This document shows, in pieces, positions 34,931 through 43,340 of a stretch of DNA of 64,000 nt. The notes beneath the pieces are model-generated. The model ran no database searches. It saw only the letters and a list, made by a program, of their open reading frames with translations, and was not told where the DNA came from. Positions within the stretch are counted from its first letter, which is position 1; the number at the start of each line of letters is the position of its first letter. The translations under genes and the position numbers were made by a program. The stretch is from UBA7803 sp963822255 (lineage in GTDB: Bacteria; Pseudomonadota; Gammaproteobacteria; Pseudomonadales; Azotimanducaceae): NCBI GenBank assembly GCA_963822255.1, contig CAWGGV010000001.1, forward strand, positions 414,747 through 478,746, read 5' to 3'.

Positions 34931-37033
34931 ATGTCCACCGAGCATTCCCCACATGCGCCAGTACGCCTGCTGATCGCCGAGTCGTCGGAAAATACAGCTC
35001 AGGAATTCGACTCGATGCTCCGGGACGCCGGGATCGCCACTCGCATCCGGCTGGTGGATCTTCCGACGGCGGGCGACGAGCTGCCGTCCGCAGACCTGAT
35101 GCTCTGCAACGCCAACCTGCCCCAGCTGGAGCAGATCATCCCCCAGCTCCGGAACAAGGCACCCCACGTGCCGATCATTCTGGTGAATCCGCCGGACCAC
35201 GACCTGTCCACGTCTCGAGGGTTACAGCTCGGTGCGGCCGACGTGGTTTCGATCCGCGACCCCGACGAGCTGGTGCTGGTGTTCAAGCGTGAGCTGGCGC
35301 ACGTCTGCCAGAACCAGCGCATCAACCAGCTGAGCCGTGCGCTGCAGGAGGCGGAGCAACGCTGTCAGCTCCTGCTGCAGAACGCCAGCTCCGCCATCGC
35401 CTATGTGCACGAAGGCATGCACATTCACGCCAACTCGGAATATCTGAAGCTCTTCGGCTTCCGCGATGCGGACGCCCTCCTGGGGCTGCCGCTGATGGAC
35501 CTGCTGGCGGAAGACAGCGCCGAGGCCATGAAGCAGGAGCTCAAACGCTTCCGCCAGGATGGCGAAGAGCGAACCCTGGAGTTCTCCGGACGATCGACCT
35601 CCGGGGGGGATGTCACCGGGACGATGACGCTGGCTCCCGCGGACTACGAGGGAGAGCCGTGCATGCAGGTCACCGTCGAGCGACGGCTCGCTCCGGCACC
35701 GCCGGCGGCTGCGCCCGAGGTGCCCGAGCAGGCCAATGGCACAGGCACGCCACCGGCCGCGGCCAACGGATCGGCGGACGGCGTCGCCGCCTTCGTCGAA
35801 GCGGCCCGATCGATGCTCGACAGCGTGCATCCCCACCGGGTAGTGGCGGTGGTTCAGATCGACGCCTTCGCGAAGCTCCAGGATACCGTGGGGCTGCGCG
35901 GCGCCGAGCAGGCAGCGGCGCAGATCTTCGACGCCTTCAAGGAAAACCTGCAGGGCCGGGCCTGCGCCCGGCTGGCCTCACATCAATTCGCCTTCGCCAT
36001 CACCGCCGGCGGCCGCACTCAGGTGCTCGAACGGGTGGAGGTGCTGCGCAAGGCCCTGGAGAGCCTGGCGGTCGAGGTGAGCGGGCGGATTCTCAAGGTG
36101 ACGATCTCCATCGGCGGCGCCGAGCTCGACCAGGAGAGCGACAGCGACCCCGAAGCCATGTTCGAGGCTGCCCTCAACGCCGCCTTCGCGGCAGCGCTGC
36201 GGGCCGAGACCGCCGGCGGTGCGCGGATCGACGTGCTCACCAAGGAAGTCACCCGTGAGCCGTACGACAGCAACGCCGGACAGGTCCTGGCCCGCATCAA
36301 CGAGGCCATCGACAAGCAACTCTTCGTGCTGCTGTTCCAGCCCATCATCAGCCTCCGCGGTGACGCCGACGAGCACTACGAGGTTTTCCTGCGCATGCTG
36401 GACGAGACGGGCGGCCACATATCGCCCGGCGAGTTCCTGCGCACCGCCATCGACAACGGCGTGGCCGGCAAGATCGACCGCTGGGTGATCCTGCAGTCCA
36501 TCAAGATGCTCTCCGCCCACCGGTCCAAGGGGCACAGCACCCGCCTCACCATCAACCTCACCGCCAACAGCGTCTCGGACCCGGAGTTTCTGCAATGGTT
36601 GGGGGTGGCCATCAAAGCGGCCCGGCTGCCGAGCGACGCGGTGATCTTCCAGATCACCGAGGAAGATGCCGCGTCCCAGGTGCGTCTGACCGGTGAGTTC
36701 GTGGAAGGTCTACGCGCCATGCACTGCCGCGCCTCGCTGTCGCGCTTCGGCCTCTCCGATCATCCCTGGGACGTGCTGGAGCACGTGCCCGTGGACTTCG
36801 TCAAGCTGGATGGCTCGCACATCGAGCGCATCGGCGACGACAGCTCCGATCGGCAGCGCGTCACCGGCATGCTCAAGACCCTGCAGGACAACGGCAAGCT
36901 GACCATCGTGCCGATGGTAGAGAGCGCCGGCGTGCTGGCGGCGCTCTGGCAGGCGGGAGCCAACTACATCCAGGGACACTATCTGCAGGGGCCCACCACC
37001 GAAATGGACTTCGACTTCAGTACCGACGACTGA
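34931..37033 (+). CDS. fimX: FimX-type c-di-GMP receptor (REC-PAS-GGDEF-EAL, all degenerate)
   Basis: 700 residues, matching P. aeruginosa FimX (691), which controls type IV pilus assembly at the pole. Order: receiver-like domain (about 10-130) in which the phospho-Asp position reads 'LMLCNANLPQ' and is lost; PAS (about 145-255, 'NASSAIAYVHEGMHIHANSE'); linker; GGDEF-like (about 300-430) with 'ASHQF' at the signature; EAL-like (about 445-690) with 'YEVFLRML' for EAL. Catalysis is therefore unlikely, and c-di-GMP binding by the EAL-like domain is the expected activity. ATG 34931 is preceded by GAGAAGG. Confidence 0.88.
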   Translation: MSTEHSPHAPVRLLIAESSENTAQEFDSMLRDAGIATRIRLVDLPTAGDELPSADLMLCNANLPQLEQIIPQLRNKAPHVPIILVNPPDHDLSTSRGLQLGAADVVSIRDPDELVLVFKRELAHVCQNQRINQLSRALQEAEQRCQLLLQNASSAIAYVHEGMHIHANSEYLKLFGFRDADALLGLPLMDLLAEDSAEAMKQELKRFRQDGEERTLEFSGRSTSGGDVTGTMTLAPADYEGEPCMQVTVERRLAPAPPAAAPEVPEQANGTGTPPAAANGSADGVAAFVEAARSMLDSVHPHRVVAVVQIDAFAKLQDTVGLRGAEQAAAQIFDAFKENLQGRACARLASHQFAFAITAGGRTQVLERVEVLRKALESLAVEVSGRILKVTISIGGAELDQESDSDPEAMFEAALNAAFAAALRAETAGGARIDVLTKEVTREPYDSNAGQVLARINEAIDKQLFVLLFQPIISLRGDADEHYEVFLRMLDETGGHISPGEFLRTAIDNGVAGKIDRWVILQSIKMLSAHRSKGHSTRLTINLTANSVSDPEFLQWLGVAIKAARLPSDAVIFQITEEDAASQVRLTGEFVEGLRAMHCRASLSRFGLSDHPWDVLEHVPVDFVKLDGSHIERIGDDSSDRQRVTGMLKTLQDNGKLTIVPMVESAGVLAALWQAGANYIQGHYLQGPTTEMDFDFSTDD

Positions 37034-37205
37034 AGGGAGAGTGGTTCAATCGAGGTCGTTGCCTCGGCGGTTTCGCTTCTACCACCGTTTTTTCAGTCGC
37101 CGGTCCTCGCGTTGTGCCGGGGCGCGCAGCGTCCTCGCGGACCGTCAGGTCGTGAGCTCGAACGTGCCTTGCTGGAAGCCCCGTTCGGCTGAGAGGTCGA
37201 AGGTG

Positions 37206-37483
37206 ACGGGGGACGCGAGGGCTTCGAGGGGCGGCCGCTGGAAAACACTTTCGCGGCGTTCAGGCCCCCAACTCCATCGAGCCCGTCCATCGACAACTCC
37301 GCCCGCTGCCGCGAAACGGCAGCATCACCAACCAAGCGGGGGCTGACGGCACGGGGGACGCGAGGGCTTCGAGGGGCGGCCGCTGGAAAAGACTTTCGCG
37401 GCGTTCAGGCCCCCAGCTCCATCGAGCCCGTCCAACGACAACTCCGCCCACTGCCGCGAAAGTGCTTTTCCAGCGGCCGCCCC
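37206..37483. repeat. 111-bp intergenic direct repeat with inverted arms
   Basis: The 481 bp between fimX and serB hold no gene. Copies at 37206-37316 and 37351-37461 match at all but four of 111 positions, offset by 145 bp. Each begins ACGGGGGACGCGAGGG and ends CTGCCGCGAAA. A sequence complementary to the internal GGGGCGGCCGCTGGAAAA...TTTCGCGGC follows at about 37452-37483, so copy 2 is bounded by inverted arms of about 30 bp that could form a large hairpin. Short open frames over it are repetitive and not convincing. No transposase, att site or known class recognised. Confidence 0.85.
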
Positions 37484-37514
37484 ACCACGACCTCGAAACT
37501 CCCCATCCATGCCG

Positions 37515-38819
37515 TCAGGCTGATAGCGCCGTCTCGATGTCGCGATCGGAGAATCCGAGCAGATAGAGCACGCTGTCGAGCCCGAAGTTGGAGATGGCGT
37601 GGCTCGCCGACTCCTTGACCACCGGCTTGGCGTGATAGGCGATCCCGAGGCCGGCCGCAGACAACATCGGCAGGTCGTTGGCGCCATCGCCGATGGCGAT
37701 GGTCTGCTGGCGCGAAATACCTTCCCCGCGGGCGATCTCGAGCAGCAGCTGGGCCTTGCGCTCGGCGTCCACGATGTCGCCGTCCACCTCGCCGGTCATC
37801 ACGCCCCCCTCGATCACCAACCGGTTGGCGTGAACGTAGTCGATGCCGAGACGGCGCTGGAGATACTCACCTACGTACTGGAAGCCGCCGGAGATGATGG
37901 CCGTCTTGTAGCCGAAGAGCTTCAGTGCGCGGATCAGGCGGTCCGCGCCCTCGGTGAGCTTGACCGATTCCGCCACCTGCTTCAGCGCCGACTCTGGCAG
38001 GCCCTTGAGCAACGCGGCCCGGGCGCGGAAGCTGTCGCGGAACACCAGCTCTCCGCGCATGGCTCGCTCGGTGATGGCCGCCACCTGCGGCCCGACGCCG
38101 TGAATTGCGGCCAGCTCGTCGATGACCTCGGCGTCGATCAGGGTGGAATCCATGTCGAACGCCACCAGGCGACGGTTGCGCCGGTACACGGTGTCTTCCT
38201 GCACGCTGAAGTCGAACACCAGCCGGTCGGCCGCGGCCAGCAGATCGGCTTTCAAAGCTTCCGGGTCGGCCGCCACACCGCGCAGGCTCATCTCGATGCT
38301 GGTGCGCGCATGGCCGCCCTGGCGGGTCAGCGGAATCCGGCCGGTGAGGCGGCGGATGGAGTCGATGTTCAGGCCATAGCCGTGGACGATGCCGGTGACG
38401 GCCGCCATCTGCTCGCCGGTGAACCCGGCAGACAGCAGGGTGACGATGTAGCGCGGCTTGCCCTGGCTCGCCACCCAGTCGTGGTACTGGGACTCGCTGA
38501 TGGGTGTGAAGCGAACGGTGACGCCGAGCTCCCGGGCCCTGAACTGCAGGTCTTTCATCACATCGGCGGTATCGGCCCGGTCCACGATCTGCACCAGCAT
38601 ACCCACGTTCAGCTCGTCGTGAATGACCGCCTGCCCCACGTCGAGCACGCGCACTTGATAACGCGCCAGGCTGGATGTCAACATGGCCATCAGGCCAGGC
38701 TGGTCTTCGCCGGACACGTTCACCAACAATATTTCGGTGCGCGGAATGCCGGCGGAGGGGATCCCGGATGACGGGGTCCCAGCGGAGGGAATCTCGTCAG
38801 AGGGTATGTTACTGGCCAA
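37515..38819 (-). CDS. serB: Phosphoserine phosphatase SerB with ACT-like N-terminus
   Basis: Last step of serine synthesis. HAD phosphatase domain with nucleophile motif 'VAFDMDSTLIDAEVIDELA', 'IISGGFQYVGEYLQ' and 'IAIGDGANDLPMLSAAGLG'. About 170 residues upstream form two ACT-like domains ('ILLVNVSGEDQPGLMAMLTS'), as in Pseudomonas SerB. The first ~28 residues, from a TTG start, are an IPSxx pentapeptide repeat encoded by a 15-bp minisatellite; the real start may lie inside or after it. Divergent from smp, as in E. coli. Confidence 0.93.
   Translation of the reverse strand: MASNIPSDEIPSAGTPSSGIPSAGIPRTEILLVNVSGEDQPGLMAMLTSSLARYQVRVLDVGQAVIHDELNVGMLVQIVDRADTADVMKDLQFRARELGVTVRFTPISESQYHDWVASQGKPRYIVTLLSAGFTGEQMAAVTGIVHGYGLNIDSIRRLTGRIPLTRQGGHARTSIEMSLRGVAADPEALKADLLAAADRLVFDFSVQEDTVYRRNRRLVAFDMDSTLIDAEVIDELAAIHGVGPQVAAITERAMRGELVFRDSFRARAALLKGLPESALKQVAESVKLTEGADRLIRALKLFGYKTAIISGGFQYVGEYLQRRLGIDYVHANRLVIEGGVMTGEVDGDIVDAERKAQLLLEIARGEGISRQQTIAIGDGANDLPMLSAAGLGIAYHAKPVVKESASHAISNFGLDSVLYLLGFSDRDIETALSA
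38743..38802 (-). repeat. 15-bp minisatellite at the serB 5' end
   Basis: Four imperfect 15-bp units in tandem (38743, 38758, 38773, 38788). On the serB strand each reads roughly ATTCCCTCCGCNGGN and encodes I/T-P-S-x-x. Copy number keeps frame when it changes. It occupies the serB/smp divergent region and could affect serB initiation or spacing to promoters. Confidence 0.75.
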
Positions 38820-38957
38820 GTCGAGCCGCCTCGTCTCGTCGTACTTCCAACCACTGCTCGGAACGGAGTGTGCCGTGCCAGAGCTACGTTTGCACTTCGG
38901 TTCGCCCTTCGCGCGCCAGCCGGCACACCGGCCGGCGCAGGCGGAACGGCCGGCGCT

Positions 38958-40250
38958 ATGGGCGGCGTGAAGCTAACGTCTCGCCGGGACCTGGTCAAAC
39001 CGGATCCGCGGGTGCTGGTGCCGGCGGCCGTGGCGACATTCGTCACCCTGGCCGCCGTTCTGCTGGTGCTGGCGCTCACCGACGACCGGGACGAGCGGAT
39101 GAACCGTTTCGGCAGAGCGACCGTAGCGGCGCTTGCGGAGCTCAGCGTGGAACCGCTGATGCGCCAGGACCGCCTGCATCTGGGGGTGATCGCCAACCGC
39201 CTGGCGGCCATGCCGGAAATCACCGGGGTAGCCAGCTACGACGCCGACGACCGGCTGCTCGCCGCCACCGGCCAGCTGGACGGGCCGCGCTACAGCGCCC
39301 CGGTCACCATCGACGAGAACGTCCTCGGCTACGTGCGCGTGGCCCTCGCGCCGCGCGCCTTCGCCGCGCGCAACGGCCCGCGGCTGGTGTCCCTCATCGT
39401 CGTGGCGCTGCTGGTACCGTTCGCGGTCGCAGCCTGCTGGTCGCTGGTGCTTGCGGCGAAACGGGGCGAACTGGTGGCGCTGCTGCCGCGATGGACGTGG
39501 TCGCGCAGCCAGGCTGTCGCGTCTCACCAGGATCCTGACCGCCAGCCGGCCGGCGTGCGCGGCGCCGAGGCTGCGGGCGGGCTGGTCAGGGCGCCTGGCG
39601 GCGAGCCTGGCGGCATGAGCCCCCGGGACGGTCTCGCCGAGGCGGCCGATGCGCGCCAGCCGGACACCCTCCACTATCTGCTCGCCGTGAATCTGTACAA
39701 CCAGCTCACCCTGGCGCCGCGTCAACGGGAGTTCGAGCAATCGCGATGCGCCGACCTGGCCGGCAGGATCGCGGACATCTACGGAGGCCGGGTAGTCAGC
39801 CTGCCCGGGGTCGGAACCCTGGTCGACTTCGATCAGCCAGAGGAGCCCGATGGAGCATTCCAGATGGTCTGCGCGGCGTTCCTGCTGAGCCGGCGGCTGG
39901 ACAACGAAGCTCCGTTCGGCCAGTACCGTCTGGGCCTGCACGTGACAACGTGTCCGCCCGGGGAAACGCCGGCAATGGACGATGCCGCCGTCGCCGACGC
40001 GGCGTTGCTCTCGGCGCTGGGCAGAAACGGCACCCTGGCGGTGTCGGCGCCCCTCGCCGCGGTACTGGCGGGCGACAGCCGGATTGCCCTCCGCCCGCTG
40101 ACCAGCCCGTTGCTCGACGAGCTGACCACCAGTGGCGCCGATTGCATCCTCGTCACTGCGCTGGAGGCGTCCGTCGCCGCGCAGCTGGCGGCACAGGCCG
40201 ATCAGCTCGATGCGGAGCGAGACGCCACCTCCAGCCCGTCCACCTTCTGA
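38958..40250 (+). CDS. Smp/YtjB-like membrane protein with cyclase-like C-terminus
   Basis: 430 residues. Two membrane helices (VLVPAAVATFVTLAAVLLVL and VSLIVVALLVPFAVAACWSL) flank a periplasmic segment 'RATVAALAELSVEPLMRQDR...LAAMPEITGVASYD', the SMP_2 (PF10144) pattern. E. coli smp also sits divergently beside serB. A cytoplasmic C-terminal region ('LHYLLAVNLYNQLTLAPRQR', 'DLAGRIADIYGGRVVSLPGV') has the look of a degenerate nucleotide-cyclase homology domain; this is a tentative reading. The last 49 bp overlap the 3' end of parC on the opposite strand. Confidence 0.7.
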   Translation: MGGVKLTSRRDLVKPDPRVLVPAAVATFVTLAAVLLVLALTDDRDERMNRFGRATVAALAELSVEPLMRQDRLHLGVIANRLAAMPEITGVASYDADDRLLAATGQLDGPRYSAPVTIDENVLGYVRVALAPRAFAARNGPRLVSLIVVALLVPFAVAACWSLVLAAKRGELVALLPRWTWSRSQAVASHQDPDRQPAGVRGAEAAGGLVRAPGGEPGGMSPRDGLAEAADARQPDTLHYLLAVNLYNQLTLAPRQREFEQSRCADLAGRIADIYGGRVVSLPGVGTLVDFDQPEEPDGAFQMVCAAFLLSRRLDNEAPFGQYRLGLHVTTCPPGETPAMDDAAVADAALLSALGRNGTLAVSAPLAAVLAGDSRIALRPLTSPLLDELTTSGADCILVTALEASVAAQLAAQADQLDAERDATSSPSTF

Positions 40251-42457
40251 AATCCTCTCGGCAGCTTGCGGCCGCGCCTGGCCCGCTCGCCGCGGTAGCT
40301 CTCCAGGTCCTGAGCGCGCATACGCAGGTGGCGCTGGCCCGCGATGACCAGCAGCTCGTCACCGGGCCCCACCACCTGCACGGCCACCACGCTTTCCTCA
40401 CCCGACTTGAAATCGGCGGCCGGCACGTTGATTAGCTTGTTTCCCCTGCCGCGGGCCAGCTCGGGCAGCTCCGCCAGTGGGAACACCAGCATGCGGCCCT
40501 GAGTGGTGGCAGCGACCACGTCGAGCCCTTCGTCGCCAACGAGCTGCACCGGCCGCAGCGCCGAGCCGTCCCGGCCGACGCTGAGCACCGCCTTGCCTGA
40601 TTTGTTCTTGCTGACCATCTCGGCGAGGGTGCAGACGAACCCGTACCCGGCGTTTCCGGCGAGCAGCACCTTGGTCTGTGGCGCTCCGAGCGCGACACCG
40701 ACGAAACGGGCTCCGGGCGGCGGCTTCAGCCGGCCGGTGAGCGGCTCGCCGAGGCCACGCGCCGACGGCAGTGTGTGGGGCGCCATCGAGTAGCTGCGTC
40801 CGGTGGAGTCCAGGAACACCAGGGTATCGCTGGTGCGTCCCCTGGCGGAGTCGCCGAAACGGTCACTACCGCGGTAACTGAGCTCCTCGGGATTCACCTC
40901 GTGGCCTTTGGCGGAGCGGGCCCAGCCTTTCTCGGAGAGCACCACGGTGATGGGCTCGTTGCTGATGAGGTCCTCGTCGCTGAACGCCGCGGACTCCAGC
41001 GCCGTGCCCATGGGAGAGCGCCGGTCGTCGCCATACTGCTCCGCGTCGGCCAGCAGCTCCTTCTTGATCAGGGTCTTCATCCGTGCCTTGGAGCCCAGAG
41101 TCTTCTCGATGTCCGCCCGCTCCGCCGACAGCTCGTCCTTCTCGGTGCGAAGCTTCATCTCCTCGAGCTTCGCCAGCTGGCGGAGCCGAAGGTCGAGGAT
41201 GGCGGTGGCCTGAACATCGGAGAGGCCGAATGCCGCCATCAGCGCGGCCTTCGGCTCTTCCTCCTCGCGGATGATGCGGATCACCTCGTCCAGGTTCAGA
41301 TAGGCGACCAGCAGGCCGTCCAGCACGTGCAGGCGCTCGTTGATCCTGTCGCGACGGAACTCGAGCCGGCGGGTCACCGTCTGCTGGCGGTAGCTCAGCC
41401 ACTCGGAGAGGATCTCCTTCAGATTCTTCACCCGCGGCCGCTGATCCAGGCCGATCAGGTTGAGGTTCACCCGATAGCTCTTCTCGAGATCGGTAGTGGC
41501 GAACAGATGGAGCATGAGCCGCTCCACGTCCACGCGATTGGAGCGGGGCACGAGCACCAGACGGGTGGGGCTCTCGTGGTCCGACTCGTCCCGCAGGTCC
41601 GCCATCATGGGCAGCTTCCTGGCCTGCATCTGCTGGGCGATCTGCTCGAGGATGCGCGCCGGCGACGCCTGATGCGGCAGCGCCGTGATGACGATGTCGC
41701 CTCCCTCCTTGTGGTACACGGCGCGGGCTTTCACGGCGCCGCGGCCGGTCTCGTAGAGCTGACGGATTTCCTCCGCCGGAGTGATGATGACTGCCTCCGA
41801 GGGGAAGTCGGGCCCTTTGACGTGGGTCATCAGGTCGGCGATGCCGGCCCTCGGGTTGTCCAGCAGGTGGATGCAGGCGCTGATCACCTCGTTCATGTTG
41901 TGGGGAGGGACGTCCGTGGCCATGCCCACGGCGATGCCCGTGCTGCCGTTCAGCAGCACGAACGGCACGCGGGCCGGCAGCAGCCGCGGCTCGCGCACGC
42001 TGCCGTCGAAATTTGGCGCGTACTCGACGGTGCCCTGGCGGATCTCCGAGAGCAGAAGCTCGGCGTAGCGCGACAACCGCGCTTCCGTGTAGCGCATGGC
42101 GGCGAACGACTTCGGGTCGTCGGGCGCGCCCCAGTTGCCCTGTCCGTCCACCAGCGGGTAGCGGAACGAAAAAGGTTGCGCCATCAGCACCATGGCTTCG
42201 TAGCAGGCGCTGTCGCCGTGGGGATGGAACTTGCCGAGCACGTCGCCCACGGTGCGCGCCGACTTCATGTACTTGGCGTTGGCACCGAGATTCAGCTCCC
42301 CCATGGCATAGACGATGCGGCGCTGCACTGGCTTCAAGCCGTCGGCGATGTGAGGAAGGGCGCGATCGTTGATGACGTACATGGAGTAGTCGAGGTACGC
42401 CTTCTCCGTATACGTGCGAAGGGGGAGTGTTTCGAAGTCCTGGTTTTCCGTTTCCAT
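40202..42457 (-). CDS. parC: DNA topoisomerase IV subunit A
   Basis: Decatenates daughter chromosomes with ParE. 751 residues (E. coli 752): N-terminal 'YSMYVINDRALPHIADGLKP', quinolone region 'HPHGDSACYEAMVLMAQPFS', catalytic Tyr in 'FAAMRYTEARLSRYAELL', and a beta-pinwheel C-terminus. The quinolone positions read Asp-Ser and Glu (DSACYE), the sensitive-type residues. ATG start; separated from parE by the acetyltransferase gene. Confidence 0.96.
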   Translation of the reverse strand: METENQDFETLPLRTYTEKAYLDYSMYVINDRALPHIADGLKPVQRRIVYAMGELNLGANAKYMKSARTVGDVLGKFHPHGDSACYEAMVLMAQPFSFRYPLVDGQGNWGAPDDPKSFAAMRYTEARLSRYAELLLSEIRQGTVEYAPNFDGSVREPRLLPARVPFVLLNGSTGIAVGMATDVPPHNMNEVISACIHLLDNPRAGIADLMTHVKGPDFPSEAVIITPAEEIRQLYETGRGAVKARAVYHKEGGDIVITALPHQASPARILEQIAQQMQARKLPMMADLRDESDHESPTRLVLVPRSNRVDVERLMLHLFATTDLEKSYRVNLNLIGLDQRPRVKNLKEILSEWLSYRQQTVTRRLEFRRDRINERLHVLDGLLVAYLNLDEVIRIIREEEEPKAALMAAFGLSDVQATAILDLRLRQLAKLEEMKLRTEKDELSAERADIEKTLGSKARMKTLIKKELLADAEQYGDDRRSPMGTALESAAFSDEDLISNEPITVVLSEKGWARSAKGHEVNPEELSYRGSDRFGDSARGRTSDTLVFLDSTGRSYSMAPHTLPSARGLGEPLTGRLKPPPGARFVGVALGAPQTKVLLAGNAGYGFVCTLAEMVSKNKSGKAVLSVGRDGSALRPVQLVGDEGLDVVAATTQGRMLVFPLAELPELARGRGNKLINVPAADFKSGEESVVAVQVVGPGDELLVIAGQRHLRMRAQDLESYRGERARRGRKLPRGFQKVDGLEVASRSASS

Positions 42458-42755
42458 CCTGGCTCTGAATCTGCTGTGTTGACGACCGGTACGACGTGCG
42501 CGACCGTCACGATACCAGACCGGCAGCGTGGTCAGAGGGGCCGCGCCACCAACCTACCGCAATCTCCTCGATACCGGGCAGCGGCAAGCTCACCGGTTCC
42601 AGCTCCCTTTTGACTATTTGCTGTGGATAACGAACCATCTGCATCCGCAAGTCGCTGCTACCGGACGCAAGCGAATGGAGGGAAGCGATGACGGCAGGCA
42701 CGGGCCCGCGGGCGATGCAGGACGAGGATCCTGACGAGCTGCACACGGCGTAGCG
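42458..42755. other. Divergent gap between parC and the acetyltransferase gene
   Basis: About 300 bp. Contains TTGACT at 42611-42616, an exact DnaA-box sequence TGTGGATAA at 42622-42630, and a 21-codon ORF at 42688-42753 listed separately. No other structure seen. Confidence 0.5.
42688..42753 (+). CDS. 21-codon ORF upstream of the acetyltransferase gene
   Basis: Starts with ATG preceded by GGAGGG at five-base spacing, the best ribosome-binding site in the area, and encodes an acidic peptide beginning MTAGTGPRAMQDEDPDEL. Its TAG lies two bases before the acetyltransferase ATG, which has no ribosome-binding site of its own, so the short ORF may exist to couple translation. It shows no repeated codons typical of attenuators. 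Confidence 0.45.
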   Translation: MTAGTGPRAMQDEDPDELHTA

Positions 42756-43325
42756 ATGCGCAGGATTCGAATGGCTACCACCGCCGACGCGGCGGCGTTC
42801 CAGGCCATCTACGCGCCGTCCGTTCTAGGTCGCGACGTGGCGACCTCGTTCGAGATCGAGGTACCGACCGTCGATGAGATGGCGGCGCGGATCACCGCGA
42901 AGACCAGAACCTACCCGTGGCTGACGGTGGAAGAAGACGGCCGGGTGATCGGCTATGCGTATGCCGATCCGCACCGCTCCCGAGCCGCCTATCAATGGTG
43001 CGCCGAGGTGTCCGCCTACGTCGATGCCCGCTCGCACAGAACCGGAGTCGGCCGCGCCCTATACCAGGCGTTGTTCGACCTCTTGCGCCGCCAAGGCGTC
43101 ATCAACGTCTATGCCGGCATCACCCTGCCGAACCCCGGCAGCGTGGGCCTGCACGAATCGCTGGGCTTTCAGCTCGTCGGCGTCTACCGGGCGATCGGTT
43201 TCAAGTACGGCAAGGCGCACGACGTGGGGTGGTGGCATCTGGCCCTGGGGAGCTGGCCGTCGCATCCCGCGCCGATCACGCCCATAGCCGGGATCGATCT
43301 CCCGGTGGCACCGGACGCGACCTGA
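42756..43325 (+). CDS. GNAT family N-acetyltransferase, phosphinothricin-type
   Basis: 189 residues with the GNAT core: 'RIRMATTADAAAFQAIYAPS', 'VIGYAYADPHRSRAAYQWCA', 'VSAYVDARSHRTGVGRALYQ' (acetyl-CoA loop RTGVGRAL) and 'GLHESLGFQLVGVYRAIGFK'. The order and 'YRAIGFKYGKAHDVGWW' ending match phosphinothricin/methionine-derivative acetyltransferases (PAT, YncA-like). Natural substrate likely an amino-acid analogue. Translation may depend on the short ORF just upstream. Ends 15 bp from parE. Confidence 0.88.
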   Translation: MRRIRMATTADAAAFQAIYAPSVLGRDVATSFEIEVPTVDEMAARITAKTRTYPWLTVEEDGRVIGYAYADPHRSRAAYQWCAEVSAYVDARSHRTGVGRALYQALFDLLRRQGVINVYAGITLPNPGSVGLHESLGFQLVGVYRAIGFKYGKAHDVGWWHLALGSWPSHPAPITPIAGIDLPVAPDAT

Positions 43326-43340
43326 AGGGCTGCCCTTCGA

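Noticed and set aside
37067..37096. Possible terminator after fimX (T run following a short G+C stem).
   Set aside because: The best stem is only four or five base pairs, too weak to call.
37325..37500. Open reading frames across the fimX-serB repeat.
   Set aside because: They arise in several frames from the repeat itself, are Ser/Arg/Pro-rich and have no ribosome-binding site.
42622..42630. Exact DnaA box (TGTGGATAA) between parC and the acetyltransferase gene, as a possible origin.
   Set aside because: Only one box, no A+T-rich unwinding region and no dnaA/dnaN/gidA genes nearby; a single 9-mer is expected about this often by chance.
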